Assembly: GCA_037447655.1 (NCBI GenBank)
Contig: JBBHKE010001644.1
Span: forward strand, 184,512-248,511
Direction: 5' to 3'
Length of the DNA: 64,000 nt
Source of the DNA: Zygnema cylindricum
Lineage: Eukaryota; Streptophyta; Zygnematophyceae; Zygnematales; Zygnemataceae
Shown: positions 1 to 10,535 of the stretch, piece by piece
How the letters are laid out: each line of letters begins with the position of its first letter
How positions within the stretch are numbered: position 1 is the first letter of the stretch
Position numbers and translations under genes: made by a program
Notes under the pieces: model-generated
The model's input: only the letters and a program-made list of their open reading frames with translations
What the model was told of the DNA's origin: nothing
Databases searched by the model: none

Positions 1-469
1 AGGGAGGGGAGGGAGGGGAGGGAGGGATGGAGGGAGGGAGGCTGTGATATGGTATATTTTGTGGTGGATTTCGGGTTTTTGGTTTTTCCAGTTTCGGTTT
101 TTTTTTGTTTTTGGTCTTGTTTCTGGTTTTGAGTTGTGTTAATTCTATGTTGGAAAAATGATTGATGCAAGAAGTGAATGTGGGGAAACTCTCTCTCTCT
201 CTCTCTCACTCTCTCTCTCTCTCTCTCTCTCCCCCCCCCCCTCCCCCTCTCTCTCTCCCCTCTTATTCCCTAATTCTGTCGACAATCAAGTGTCTGATTT
301 CAACTTCAAACGGGTGTGGATAACAACAAGCGCGAGTTTTTTTCTTGTAGTCGGTCCCTTCAATTCTTTCTTCAATCCCTTCCGCAATTCGTTTCTTAAA
401 CCAGTTCTGTAATTTGTTCCGTAATCCGTTACGTTATTTTTCCCCAAGTGTTAGGATTTCTTCTCACAG
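1..469 (+). other. Phototropin intron or upstream part, low complexity
   Basis: No coding signal is seen. The stretch opens with GGGA/GGGAG repeats (1-40), then T/G-rich DNA, a CT microsatellite followed by a C run (about 189-257), and a pyrimidine-rich run up to a plausible splice acceptor TTCTCACAG at 461-469. It is most likely the intron upstream of the LOV2-encoding exon. The LOV1 half of the gene must lie before the window. Confidence 0.5.
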
Positions 470-761
470 AAGTGTCAAAGGGTTTGGGGGGGGGGGGTGG
501 AGGGAGAGAGCAGTAAGGGGAAGGAGGCCCCTCGAGGCCCTGCGGCTCCGGAGGTGCTGATGCGTGACGTGACGGAGGAAGAGGAGGAGGCCGGGGGGGT
601 GGGGGGAGAGGGAGAGAGGAAGCTCCGGCGCGGTATGGACCTGGCCACCACTTTGGAGCGAATCCAGAAGAACTTTGTCATCACCGACCCCCGACTCCCC
701 GATAACCCCATTGTCAGATGCACTGCCTCTCCCTCTCTCGCTCTCTCCCTGTCCCCATCTC

Positions 762-805
<44 letters not shown>

Positions 806-958
806 CTGCTCCCACTTCCTCTTTCTTGTCCGCTCCCTCTCTCTCCCTCTCCCTCTCTTTCTCTCTCTCTCACTCTTTTTATCTGTTTCTCTGCTCTCTA
901 TCCCTTGCCCTATTTCTCTCCCTCTCTCTCTCCCCCTCTTCTCTCCTTTGTTTTCTTG

Positions 959-1001
<43 letters not shown>

Positions 1002-2989
1002 CCTATGAGTGCCATTTTGGCTTGGAAATGGTCAATGAGTCGACTAGTATAACAGTTTCTCTCCCCTCTTCTTCTCACTCCCATTCTTTCTCCTTCTCTC
1101 CAATCAATGGTTCTTAAGGAATGTCCCTCATTCTTAAGGAATGGGATTATTTTTATTAATGTATTAGATATTCAATACTTTATAAACAAGACTTGCATTC
1201 CTTATCGCTTTTGAAAGTTGTTTTAAAGATAGGAAAGATTGTGAGAAGATTTATCTTTCCCAGTTTCACTCTCTTTTTGACTGTCTCCCTTTCCCTCCCT
1301 CTCCCCCCCTCTCCCCCCCTCTCCCTCTTTTTTTTTGGTTTCATTCCGTTTGGTTTCTGTTAACAGATTTTTGCCTCGGATGACTTTTTGGAACTGACGG
1401 AATATTCTCGTGAGGAAGTTCTCGGACGGAATTGCCGGTAAATAAATATCATTAAATTCTCCAATTCTCTAGGGAATGCGACTCTCTCTCTCTCTCTCTC
1501 CCTCTCTCTCTCTCTCCCTCTCCCTCTCTCCCTCTCCCTCTCTCTTTTTGCGACTCTTCAAAGACCGTGGTCGATAACTCATTTTTTCTTTTGTTTGGAA
1601 ATTTTTTTTTTCACTGGAGAGTGGACTGCCTTTTATTTTCAAAACCTGAATTAGTGTGGTGGATTAGTGTAGATGAACTGGATCCGTCAAACAAAATGTT
1701 TTATAAATTTTGTCAAATATGAAAATAATTCGACGGCAACACTTCATAAAACAAACAGAATTGCATCTTTACACATGAATTAGGGTGGATCACATACAAA
1801 GACGATCCAAAATCGTTTTGGTGCAGGAATAAGAGTGGATTCACTATCTCAGTATTAGTTTCGGTTCTCGAACGAGGAAGTTGATTGGACAGGAAATGAG
1901 GGCAGGTGGGAATTTTTTTCTTGTTTAATATGTCGTAAAAAATGGTGTTTTGGTTTGAAATTTTTGCAGATTCTTGCAAGGGAAGGACACCGATCCGGAA
2001 ACTGTGACGAAGATTCGGAACGCGATCAGCAACCAGGAGGACGTGACGGTGCAGCTCCTCAACTACACTAAATCTGGTATGGAGGGGAAAACCCCTTTTT
2101 TCAAATGCAAATCCGAAGTCAAATCCAAATTGGAAGACAAATACTTATCCAAATACAATATATAAGTGCATACAAATTCAAATTAAAATACAAATATGAG
2201 TACGAAGAAGTATGTAAATACGAATACAAATACGAATGCGAATCCAAATTTGAATGCAAATACAAATACGAATTCAAATACAAATGTGAATACGAATATA
2301 AATACGATTATGGATACGGATACGGATACTAATGGAACCCAAATTCAATAATTCAAATTTTAATCTGACACTTTTTGAATTCAAATTCAAGTGCAACTGC
2401 AAGATAATGTTCAAGCTCAAGCTCATTTAAAACTAATACCAGTTCAGTTTATATCCGGATCAATCACAAGCTCATTCAGAAACTCAAGTTTAAAAGAAAA
2501 ATTATGAAACCAAAATCAATCTCAAATTAAAACTCATATTCATATTCAAGATAAATTTTTAGTTTGTATTCAATTTTAGATAATAAATAAAATTGGAATT
2601 CAAGAAATGTCATTATTGCTCCGTCGGTGTCTTTCTGTCTTTTTCTGGAAAAGTCATTTCATGGAATGTGGAAGCGAAGGACAAAATGGAAGAAATTGAA
2701 TGACTTTTTTAGACAAAGACAAAGGGCAAGGAGGAAGAAAGAGGAAGGAATTGACGATTATTTTGCCGTGTGTATACATCTAAGCCTTGAGTTGGGTCTT
2801 TTTAGAAGGTTGTGTGAGAGAAAGGGAGAGACAGCGTGAGGGGAGGAGGGGGAGATGGGAGGGAGAGAGAAAGGGGGGGAGGGAGAGGGAGAGGGAGAAA
2901 TAAAGTGACTGGTGGGCTGAGATTGGAGGATGCAGGAAAACCTTTTTGGAATTTGTTCCATCTGCAGGCTGTGAGAGATAGCAAGGTAA

Positions 2990-3052
<63 letters not shown>

Positions 3053-6000
3053 GTTTCTCTCTCTCTCTGTCTCTCTCTCTCACTCTCTTTGTCTCTCTCC
3101 CTCTCTCTCCCTCTCCCTCTCTCTCCCCCTCCCCAGGGCCAGCTCCAGTACTTCATAGGAGTCCAGCTGGACGCCAGCACCTACATAGAGCCCTCAGTAA
3201 CGACTGCAAAGCTGCCGGCGAGCACCGCCAAGGAGGGCACGGTGGAGGTGAGGGATAGAGAGAGAGAGAGAGGGGGAAGGAGGAAGGGAAAGGCAGAGAC
3301 GGAGAGAGGGAGAGATGGCGAGGGAGATATTGAGAGAGAGAGAGAGGGAGAGGAGAGAGGGAGAGACGGAGAGAGGGTGGAAGGGAAAGTCAGATGGAGA
3401 GAGGGAAAAATAGAGAGAGATATGGGGAGAGAGGGAGAGAGGAAGAGGTAGAGAGAGGGGAAGGGGGAGCGGAGAGAGGGTGAGAGGGAGGCTTGGAGGG
3501 AGAGGGAGGGTGGAGGGAAAGGTGGAGTAAGGGATGGGGGTAGTTACAGGTACTGGGACGACGGAGGGAGGAATGGAGGGAGAGAAGCAAGAAGGAGAGG
3601 ATTTCAGAGCTGGAGAGGAATGAAGAAGGGAAGCGAAGAGGTTGGGTAGGAAGGTGGAGATGGAGAGAGGGAAGGCTGACCAGTGAGGGTGTGGGAGAGT
3701 GCAGGTGATCAACACTGCCAAGAATATCGACTTCGGTCTCAAAGAGCTTCCAGATGCTGCCACAGTAAGACAAGTTTTTTTTGTCATTTAGTGTTATGTT
3801 TTGTAAATTCCAATCAGAAGTATTCAATTCCATAGTTTGAAGGCATTAAGTTCGGTATGTTTCTATAAGTTATTTAATTCTGTTAATGTCGGCATAAAAG
3901 TAGCATTCGATACTGTAAAATTTCGATCTCAACAGTAGTATGGATTTCTGTAATATTTTAATCAAAAAGCTTTAGCTTTGGGACTGCTGTGTCATGAAAT
4001 TTTGAATATTGACTTGGGTTTACTGACGGGTGAAAAGAAGCTCGGGAGGATTTGTCAACTTCTCAGTTTTGAGAGTTAATAGGGCGATGGAAAATGTGTG
4101 AGAGAGAGGTTTTGGTTTTAATTGTAAGTCGAGTGAGGTGAGGGTTAAAGGTATGGAGGAGAGGGAATGGTGTGAAGGAGAGGAAGACGAGAGGGAACGG
4201 ATGAGAGAGGGATTGGTGTGGGATGAGAGGGAAGTTGCTGAGCTGCAATCCTGGCCATTGGATCTGCAGACAAAGGAGGATCTCTGGGCAATCCATGCGG
4301 AATCGGCCTCTCCTCGTCCTCACAAACTCAATGATCCCAACTGGGAAGCAATATTGAAGAGCGTACCTAACGGGTCTCTAGGAGGAAACAGACGTCTAGG
4401 TTACCGGTCCTAACGNNNNNNNNNNNNNNNNNNNNNNNNNNNNNNNNNNNNNNNNNNNNNNNNNNNNNNNNNNNNNNNNNNNNNNNNNNNNNNNNNNNNN
4501 NNNNNNNNNNNNNNNNNNNNNNNNNNNNNNNNNNNNNNNNNNNNNNNNNNNNNNNNNNNNNNNNNNNNNNNNNNNNNNNNNNNNNNNNNNNNNNNNNNNN
4601 NNNNNNNNNNNNNNNNNNNNNNNNNNNNNNNNNNNNNNNNNNNNNNNNNNNNNNNNNNNNNNNNNNNNNNNNNNNNNNNNNNNNNNNNNNNNNNNNNNNN
4701 NNNNNNNNNNNNCTCTCTCTCTCTCTCTCTCTTTCCATCTCTCCCTCTCTTTCTTTCTCTTTCGTTTCATGTTGTCTGCTTTTCTTCTCTATCTTTTCCT
4801 TTTCTTTCCCTCACCCGGCCCGTGTCTTGTCTCCCTCTTCTCTCATTGTCCTCATGTCTCTTTCCTTCTTAAATCTTGTTGTTCTGCTGTCTCACTCCTA
4901 TGTTTTGTTCTCCTTCCGACACACTCTCTTCTCCCTCCTTCCCTCCCTCCGCCTCTCTCTCCCTCCCCAGATTCGCGCCAAGTCCGGCCCTCTCGGTCTG
5001 AAACAGTTCCGGCCAATCAAACCTCTTGGATGCGGTGACACAGGAAGTGTCCATTTGGTTGAGCTTCGAGGGACCGGTCTCCTATTCGCTATGAAAGCTA
5101 TGGACAAAGATGTAATGATTGCTAGAAATAAAGTACACCGAGCTTGTACGGAACGGCAAATCCTCGGAGACATGGATCATCCGTTTTTGCCAACGCTTTA
5201 CGCGTCGTTTCAAACGGCGACACATGTGTGTTTGATTACGGATTTCTGTGCGGGAGGAGAGTTGTATATGGTTTTGGAGAGGCAGAAAGGGAAGAGGTTC
5301 AGTGAGGAGGTTGCGAGGTTCTATGCGGCAGAGATTCTGTTGGCGTTGGAGTATTTGCATTGTAGAGGAGTTGTGTACCGAGATTTGAAACCGGAGAATA
5401 TATTGATCGCGAGTAACGGACATTTACTGTTGACGGATTTCGATTTGTCGTTTGTGAGCACAAGTACACCGAAGGTACGCATTTTTTGGTTTTTGGGTTT
5501 CGCTTCTTTTCCTTTTTTTTTTTTCTTTTTCGGTCGATTGTGGGATATCTATTTTTTTTTCCTTCGGTTTTTCGTTTTTCTGCGCAAAAAGTTTTTTGTT
5601 AAATGGTAGGTTGAGCTGTAGTCGGGATGTAAAAGTTCCTTCGAGCTAGATTTTGATTTTAGGAATTGGAAAAGATAAATTTTCCTTCTTTTGTCATAAT
5701 ATTTTGTAAGTTTTATGTAAAAGAAACAGAGGTTTTTGAAAGCGATCTGTATTGGTGGCAGAAAGGATGGTTTTCTTCAGTTCAAACACTGAGCCCTATG
5801 AGGGCGAGCGAGTGAGAGGGAGAGAGTGGGAGAGAGAGAGAAAGAGGACGAGGGAGAGAGAGAAAACGTTGGAAAGGTAGAGGGAGAGGAGGAGGAGAGA
5901 GAGGGAGATTGAGATATAACTCTATTAGCCGATGGGAGGGATGCAGCTGGTCCAGCCCACTCCGGCCCCTCCCTCCACCCCCCGGAGGCGGCGGAGGGGG

Positions 6001-6154
6001 AAGGTGGAGGAGGCGCTTCCTCCTCTCTTTGTGGCGGAGCCCTCAGGCTCGAGCAACAGCTTTGTGGGCACTGAGGAGTACATCGCGCCCGAGATCATCA
6101 GCGGGACGGGACACAGCAGCCCCGTGGACTGGTGGGCATTTGGTCAGTATCTCT

Positions 6155-6199
<45 letters not shown>

Positions 6200-8759
6200 T
6201 CTCTCTCTCCCTCTCTCTCTCCCTCTCTCCCTCTCTCCCTCTCTCGTCCTCTCTTCTTACATAGCCAATGGGTCGAAATCCAGCAAATTCATAAGCTTTT
6301 TTACGTTCTCTTTTCTTTTGACTTGGCTTTGTTTCGTCAATTTCCTAATCTGAATATGAATAAAATTAGCTTCCTTTCTGGACGTCTTTCCCTCATGTCC
6401 TTCCTCTTCTTCTTCCTCAACACTATTGTCCCTCTCCAACACTCGAATTGTTTTCCTTCAGGAATTTTTATTTATGAAATGCTCTATGGCCGGACTCCTT
6501 TCCGAGGTCGAAATCGACAACGTACTTTCACCAATGTTCTTATGAAAGAATTAGCTTTTCCGAACAATCCTCCTGTCAGCTTGGAGGCAAAACTTCTCAT
6601 TAAAGCTCTCCTTCAGAGAGATCCCCAACAGAGGTTGGGAGCTTCTCAAGGAGCCACTGCCATTAAATCTCACCCATGGTTTGCGGAGATTACCTGGCCT
6701 CTCATTCGAGATATGGTGAGTGTTGTTCATTTCTTTTTCTTCTTTTTCTTTTTTTCTACGTTTCGAAGGACTTTTAGATGTTATATTTGTTTTTTTTTGA
6801 AGTTTTTGTGAGTCATTCCGGTTTAAGCTTCGAAAGATGTGCTCTATTGTGCTGAGCCTGTTATGGTTCCCAAAAATGACACAAAACGAGAGGACTAAGG
6901 GGCTTTACTGAAGAATATGTGAAAAAAAATCAAGAAAAAAAAACAGCTGGGTGGGGAAAACGAACAATGGTAGGAAATAAGGGTACTTATTTGCTACACT
7001 TTTGCTGCAATCGTGGCGGGAATTGGAAACTGGATGAAAACTAAAGCTAAAACTGCTTGATGCTCAATTTCCTAAGTTTTCAGTTCCAAAGGCTCAAAAC
7101 TTGTTTACAAAAGATACAGCTCAGGCTCTACTTTTTGACATTTCGTGTGATTTTTTCTTTCCGTTATCTTTCCACCAACATCCCTCCATATCTGAAAAAC
7201 ACGGATATGATTCACCCATATATGGTTAGTAAAATTTGGTGGACAAGGTTTATCTTGGACTTTAGTCGTAGTAAATATGGCTGAGAGGAAGGCACAGTAC
7301 ACTGAATCATTACAAGAGGAAAGAAACACTAGTTTATATTAGTTATATTCATTCTAATTCAGTTCTGAATGGTGTAACTTATTCTGAACCGTTTAAAGAA
7401 TTAAGGTTAAGAAAAAACAATTGGTGTTGTTAATACATTTTAGGTTCAAGGGCTAGAATTTTGGACACCGAAATACTGTTACCAACTCTAAAAACGATAC
7501 ACGGTGTATTCGTTTGTCTCATTTAGAGGCAAAGCGGTTCACAAAACTTAGCAGCGAAATTTCATGACTCATTTGTCTTTCGTGGCAGAGGCTAGAAAAG
7601 ATCCGACGCTGAAAACGTACTTTTGCTTTCATATGTTATGTTGTTAACTGTGGAATGCTTGTGTAAATTTCGTTAATATGTTTTGATAATATGACATCTT
7701 TGGTGATATTATTGAACATCAGGTCCCTATTCTGGTGCTCTTTCCAGATATCTCAGAGGCTTTGCAGTTAACAGCAACTGTGTATCTGCTCATGGTATAT
7801 CAGTAAATGAGTTGTGGGCTACTTATAGGTTAGTTATATGAGCGATATTACTGGTGTTACTGGCCGGTAATGGAAATACTAGAACAGGAAAATGTAAGAT
7901 TTGTAGAAAGTCGTCCAATTTCCTATACGATTACTTCGGCTCTTGGCCAGTATCACCCGTAATCACCAGTAATCACGTACAAATAATTACTCTATTATAG
8001 GGTTTTTAGCCGTACATCTATGACGGGTATTACTGGCCGGTAATTGTAGAAATTGTAAAGTAGGACAATTGGTACAGTTTTCTGTAAGATTACAAGGATT
8101 TCTCGCCAAGATACCTCCAGACTGATGCTCCAGACTGGTGAAAGTACAACTTATGCATTGCGTTTTTTTTTTGCAAAACCAGACGTGTAGTTATCCAGTG
8201 TCCACGAAATCCTCCATTGACCCAACGAGATTGCACATTCCATCGGCAAAATCGATGTCTTTTTTTGTGTTTCCTTGTTCATTCTTGTTTTTAGTGCTGA
8301 TTTGTTTTCCTGTTACACAGCCACCCTCCATTGCCCATGGTGGATGATAAACTTCCTGCTATATTTCTTAAGAATCGGAATGTTTACTATGTTGTATCTC
8401 TATGTCACTGAAGTGAGGTCTGAGATTTAAACCTTTAAATCAAAAGATCACTTTTGCAAACCGCTCTTACGTCACTTTTCGTATTATGTTTTAATAGTAT
8501 GTACTAAAAATATTTTTCAATGTTAACAATGTTTAACAACGTTTTTCCTGTCGAGATCTGGTTCTATCGAACAGTGAGTTGTTTTTAAGTGTGGTTTCTG
8601 ATTTTTTTGCAGCCTGTACCGCCTTTGGAAGTACCGGTACAGTTCATTAGTCCAGAACCGGACCAGGTGAGACCATCCTCGGGTAACAATGAAGATTTGG
8701 AGTGGGATGACCCGGAGTTGAGAAACTCAACTTCCTTATCTATGTCCATGGACGTTTAG
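470..8759 (+). CDS. PHOT: Phototropin blue-light receptor kinase (5' partial)
   Basis: Blue-light photoreceptor Ser/Thr kinase; family members sit at the plasma membrane and control phototropism and organelle movement. Exons read: 470-712, 1367-1437, 1970-2076, 2936-2985, 3137-3247, 3705-3764, 4270-4362, 4971-5474, 5947-6142, 6462-6715, 8613-8759. Phases join to 611 residues plus TAG with no internal stop. Exons 1-5 encode LOV2, starting at [20 protein letters not shown]. The flavin-binding cysteine motif GRNCRFLQG is split by an intron inside the Arg codon. Exons 8-11 encode an AGC-VIII kinase: glycine loop [10 protein letters not shown], Lys in FAMKAM, catalytic [12 protein letters not shown] (not DFG) in TDFDLS, an activation-segment insert with a run of five Arg, then GTEEYIAPE. 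The start of exon 1 is inferred from acceptor and frame. LOV1 lies outside the window. The exon 7 donor (GTACCT, 4363) is weak and lies near the assembly gap. GC at third codon positions differs strongly between exons. Confidence 0.95.
721..1008 (+). repeat. CT-rich microsatellite tract in phototropin intron 1
   Basis: Nearly pure pyrimidine (CTCTCT and CCCTCT units) right after the exon 1 donor at 713. Open frames through it give only Ser/Leu strings and are artefacts of the repeat. Smaller CT tracts recur at about 1296-1335 and 1484-1550. Confidence 0.9.
2097..2336 (+). repeat. Degenerate hexamer repeat in phototropin intron 3
   Basis: A run of AAATAC, GAATAC, GAATGC and AAATCC-type units fills about 240 bases of intron. 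A looser TTCAAA/CTCATA-type repeat continues to about 2600. It reads as a Tyr/Lys/Glu-rich frame only because the unit length is a multiple of three; nothing supports coding. Confidence 0.8.
2815..2910 (+). repeat. GA-rich tract upstream of phototropin exon 4
   Basis: Mostly GAGAGG/GGGAGA units on the plus strand, ending about 25 bases before exon 4 (2936-2985). It is complementary in composition to the CT tract at 2991-3135 on the other side of the exon. Confidence 0.85.
2991..3135 (+). repeat. CT microsatellite between phototropin exons 4 and 5
   Basis: Long uninterrupted CT run (2993-3048), then CTGT/CTCC variants up to the acceptor CCCCAG at 3131-3136. It doubles as an extended polypyrimidine tract for exon 5. 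Confidence 0.9.
3248..3704 (+). repeat. Polypurine intron (phototropin intron 5)
   Basis: Almost the whole 457-base intron is purine on the sense strand (GAGAGA, GGGAGAGA, GGAAGG). It runs from the donor GTGAGG to the acceptor GTGCAG at 3699-3704. It therefore lacks a normal pyrimidine tract before its acceptor. Confidence 0.85.
4416..4712. other. Assembly gap (297 N)
   Basis: A run of unknown bases between exon 7 and exon 8 of phototropin, followed directly by a CT microsatellite (4713-4731). The gap probably reflects an unassembled simple repeat. Reading frame and homology need no missing exon here. Confidence 0.98.
4713..4970 (+). repeat. CT-rich tract upstream of kinase exon 8
   Basis: Pyrimidine-rich DNA from the gap edge to the acceptor CCCCAG (4965-4970), acting as a very long polypyrimidine tract for the 504-base kinase exon 4971-5474. 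Confidence 0.8.
5815..5912 (+). repeat. GA-rich tract upstream of phototropin exon 9
   Basis: Runs of GAGAGG/GGGAGA end about 35 bases before exon 9 (5947-6142). They face a CT tract that starts just after that exon (6149-6250). Confidence 0.85.
6149..6250 (+). repeat. CT microsatellite after phototropin exon 9
   Basis: CT/CCCTCT repeat starting within ten bases of the donor GTCAGT at 6143. It is the reverse complement in composition of the GA tract at 5815-5912. Confidence 0.9.
7846..8110. repeat. MITE-like inverted and direct repeats in phototropin intron 10
   Basis: A unit around TTACTGGCCGGTAATGG (7858-7873) is met in inverted form by GGCCAGTATCACCCGTAATC (7945-7964). It recurs directly at 8028-8045 (TATTACTGGCCGGTAATTG) with similar flanking DNA. 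This looks like a decayed palindromic element in the 1.9-kb last intron; the family is unknown. Confidence 0.5.
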
Positions 8760-9380
8760 TCAATTGAAGTTTTTTCCTGCCGGGAAAAGTGTAAGTGCAA
8801 TGGAGAAAGAGGGGACTTCATTCTCGGTCCATGGTAAATATCTCAAAAATGAACTCCAAGAAGGGAATTCGGTGGATGTAATGAATTCGGTGGAGTTCCG
8901 TTCGAGTTCAAATTTGCAGATAAAAATTGGGTAAGGAAGTCGTCCATTAGAATCAAAACTACGATTCAGTTTTTTGCTTTGGTTTATTTGAGTAGTTTTA
9001 ATGTTTATGAGAGTGGTTTTAGGTACTAGAAAGATTCGGTTTCGAGGGTGAAAAGTAATTTCAGCTCATGCTCGTGCCATTGTCGAGAAGTGGTTCGCAG
9101 TTTTTAAGTTTGGAATAAGAGTGTTAAAGTCGGAATTAGTGTTGCGATTTTGTATGGCAATCAGGTTAATATAACAGCAGAAGCGCGTTTATTATATTCT
9201 TGTCTACATGTAAATTGTAGTTTCCGTTCAGAGGTGTTTAAACGAATCAAAATGTCACGTCACAGAGACGGGCATGTTTTTTTTTTTTTAGATGTGGTTT
9301 TTGGAAAGAGAGAGTGTTCAGATTATTGCAACGCTATGTACAGATCGCAAGAAAATAATAATTTTAATGACTATCGGTTT
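8760..9380 (+). other. Downstream flank of phototropin
   Basis: This follows the TAG at 8757-8759 and should contain the 3' untranslated region. No further coding, RNA gene or clear repeat is seen. A polyadenylation site could not be fixed. Confidence 0.4.
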
Positions 9381-9960
9381 GAGAAGAAATGAAATGGAAG
9401 GCAAAATTTTATCGATACTCTCTTTTACATTCATTACTGTGTATGATATAAATGTAGGGATTTTGACTGTGAGTCTGTGTCATGGTATTTTTTCGTCTTT
9501 TCTCCAATTCTACTCTTTTTTTGATTCAATCCGGTTAATTTAATGGGACTCTCTTTCTCGTTGTTGTCACTTCCTTCCCATTGTTCACTACTTTTTTTTT
9601 AATTATTTGTCAACTCTACTTTTGAATTATATCCTTATGGCGAGTATTTACTGTTTTGCCTAACTGGTCTGTTTTGAAAGGCAAATGCTGCACAAATTGC
9701 ACTTTTGTTGCGAATGACGAGAAGAAATGATATGGAAGGTAAAGTTTTATCAATACTCTCTTTTGCATTCAATATTGTGTATGAAATAAATGTAGGGATT
9801 TTGACTGTGAGTCATGATCTTTTCTTGTCTTTTCTATAATTCTACTCTTTTTTTTATTTCAATCCGGTTAATTTAATGGGACTCTCTTTCTCGTTGTTGT
9901 CACTTCCTCCCATTGTTCACTACTGTTTTTCTAATCTGTGAACTCTACTTTTGAATTTAT
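9381..9960. repeat. Direct duplication, period about 338 bases
   Basis: Copy 1 is about 9381-9632 and copy 2 about 9719-9960. Both start GAGAAGAAATGA, share TGTAGGGATTTTGACTGTGA and end in CTACTTTTGAATT, with scattered substitutions and small indels. About 87 bases separate them. No gene content is recognised. Confidence 0.85.
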
Positions 9961-10535
9961 AAACTTGAAAATGTGAGAATTTGGAGGGAATTCAAACTTT
10001 TGAGAGATTGAAAATTTGGGAATTTGGGATTCTGAAATCTTAAAAATGTGGAAATTTTAAACTTTGAAATGTGTATTTAAAAAGTCAAGACTTTGAGAAT
10101 TTGGGAATTTGAATGATTTTGAAATGCAAATGTATGGAGGCTTCCTCGATACCCATACTGTACTGATTATGTTGATTAACTTTCAATACCTATTAACACC
10201 CGACAGATCGGGAACATTAATAAATATGTATAAAATACCATAAAGTAACCAATTTTTAAATTCTACTCAATCTAATGTTTAGGCCTCTTCTCCATCAGGC
10301 CTCGACAGTAATCGTACGGATACGTTTACTTGTAGTATTATTTCGTTCACTTCTCCATTGGGTTGTGTCAGGAAGAAATTTATCGTGTAGAAATTATTTC
10401 GATTGGATGCTCAAATTTGGATGTGTGGAAGTTTAAAATTTGAAACATTTGAAAATTTCAGAATTTCAGAATTTGAAAACTTTAGATTTTGAAAAATTGT
10501 GAATTTTAGGAATTTGAAGCTCTAAAAATGTTGGC
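9961..10535. repeat. Degenerate GAATTTGAAA-type repeat region
   Basis: Two blocks (about 9961-10130 and 10430-10535) consist of loosely repeated AATTTG, GAAAATTT and TTTGAAA words, typical of a decayed short-unit satellite. Between them lies unremarkable AT-rich DNA. Confidence 0.5.

Noticed and set aside
1-469. LOV1 domain of phototropin
   Set aside because: No frame before 470 shows LOV motifs; only LOV2 is present, so LOV1 must be outside the window.
158-1117. Long Ser/Leu-rich and Arg/Glu-rich frames on both strands (also near 2758-3833, 6132-6264 and 44480-44735)
   Set aside because: They are translations of CT/GA microsatellites and overlap the introns of clear genes.
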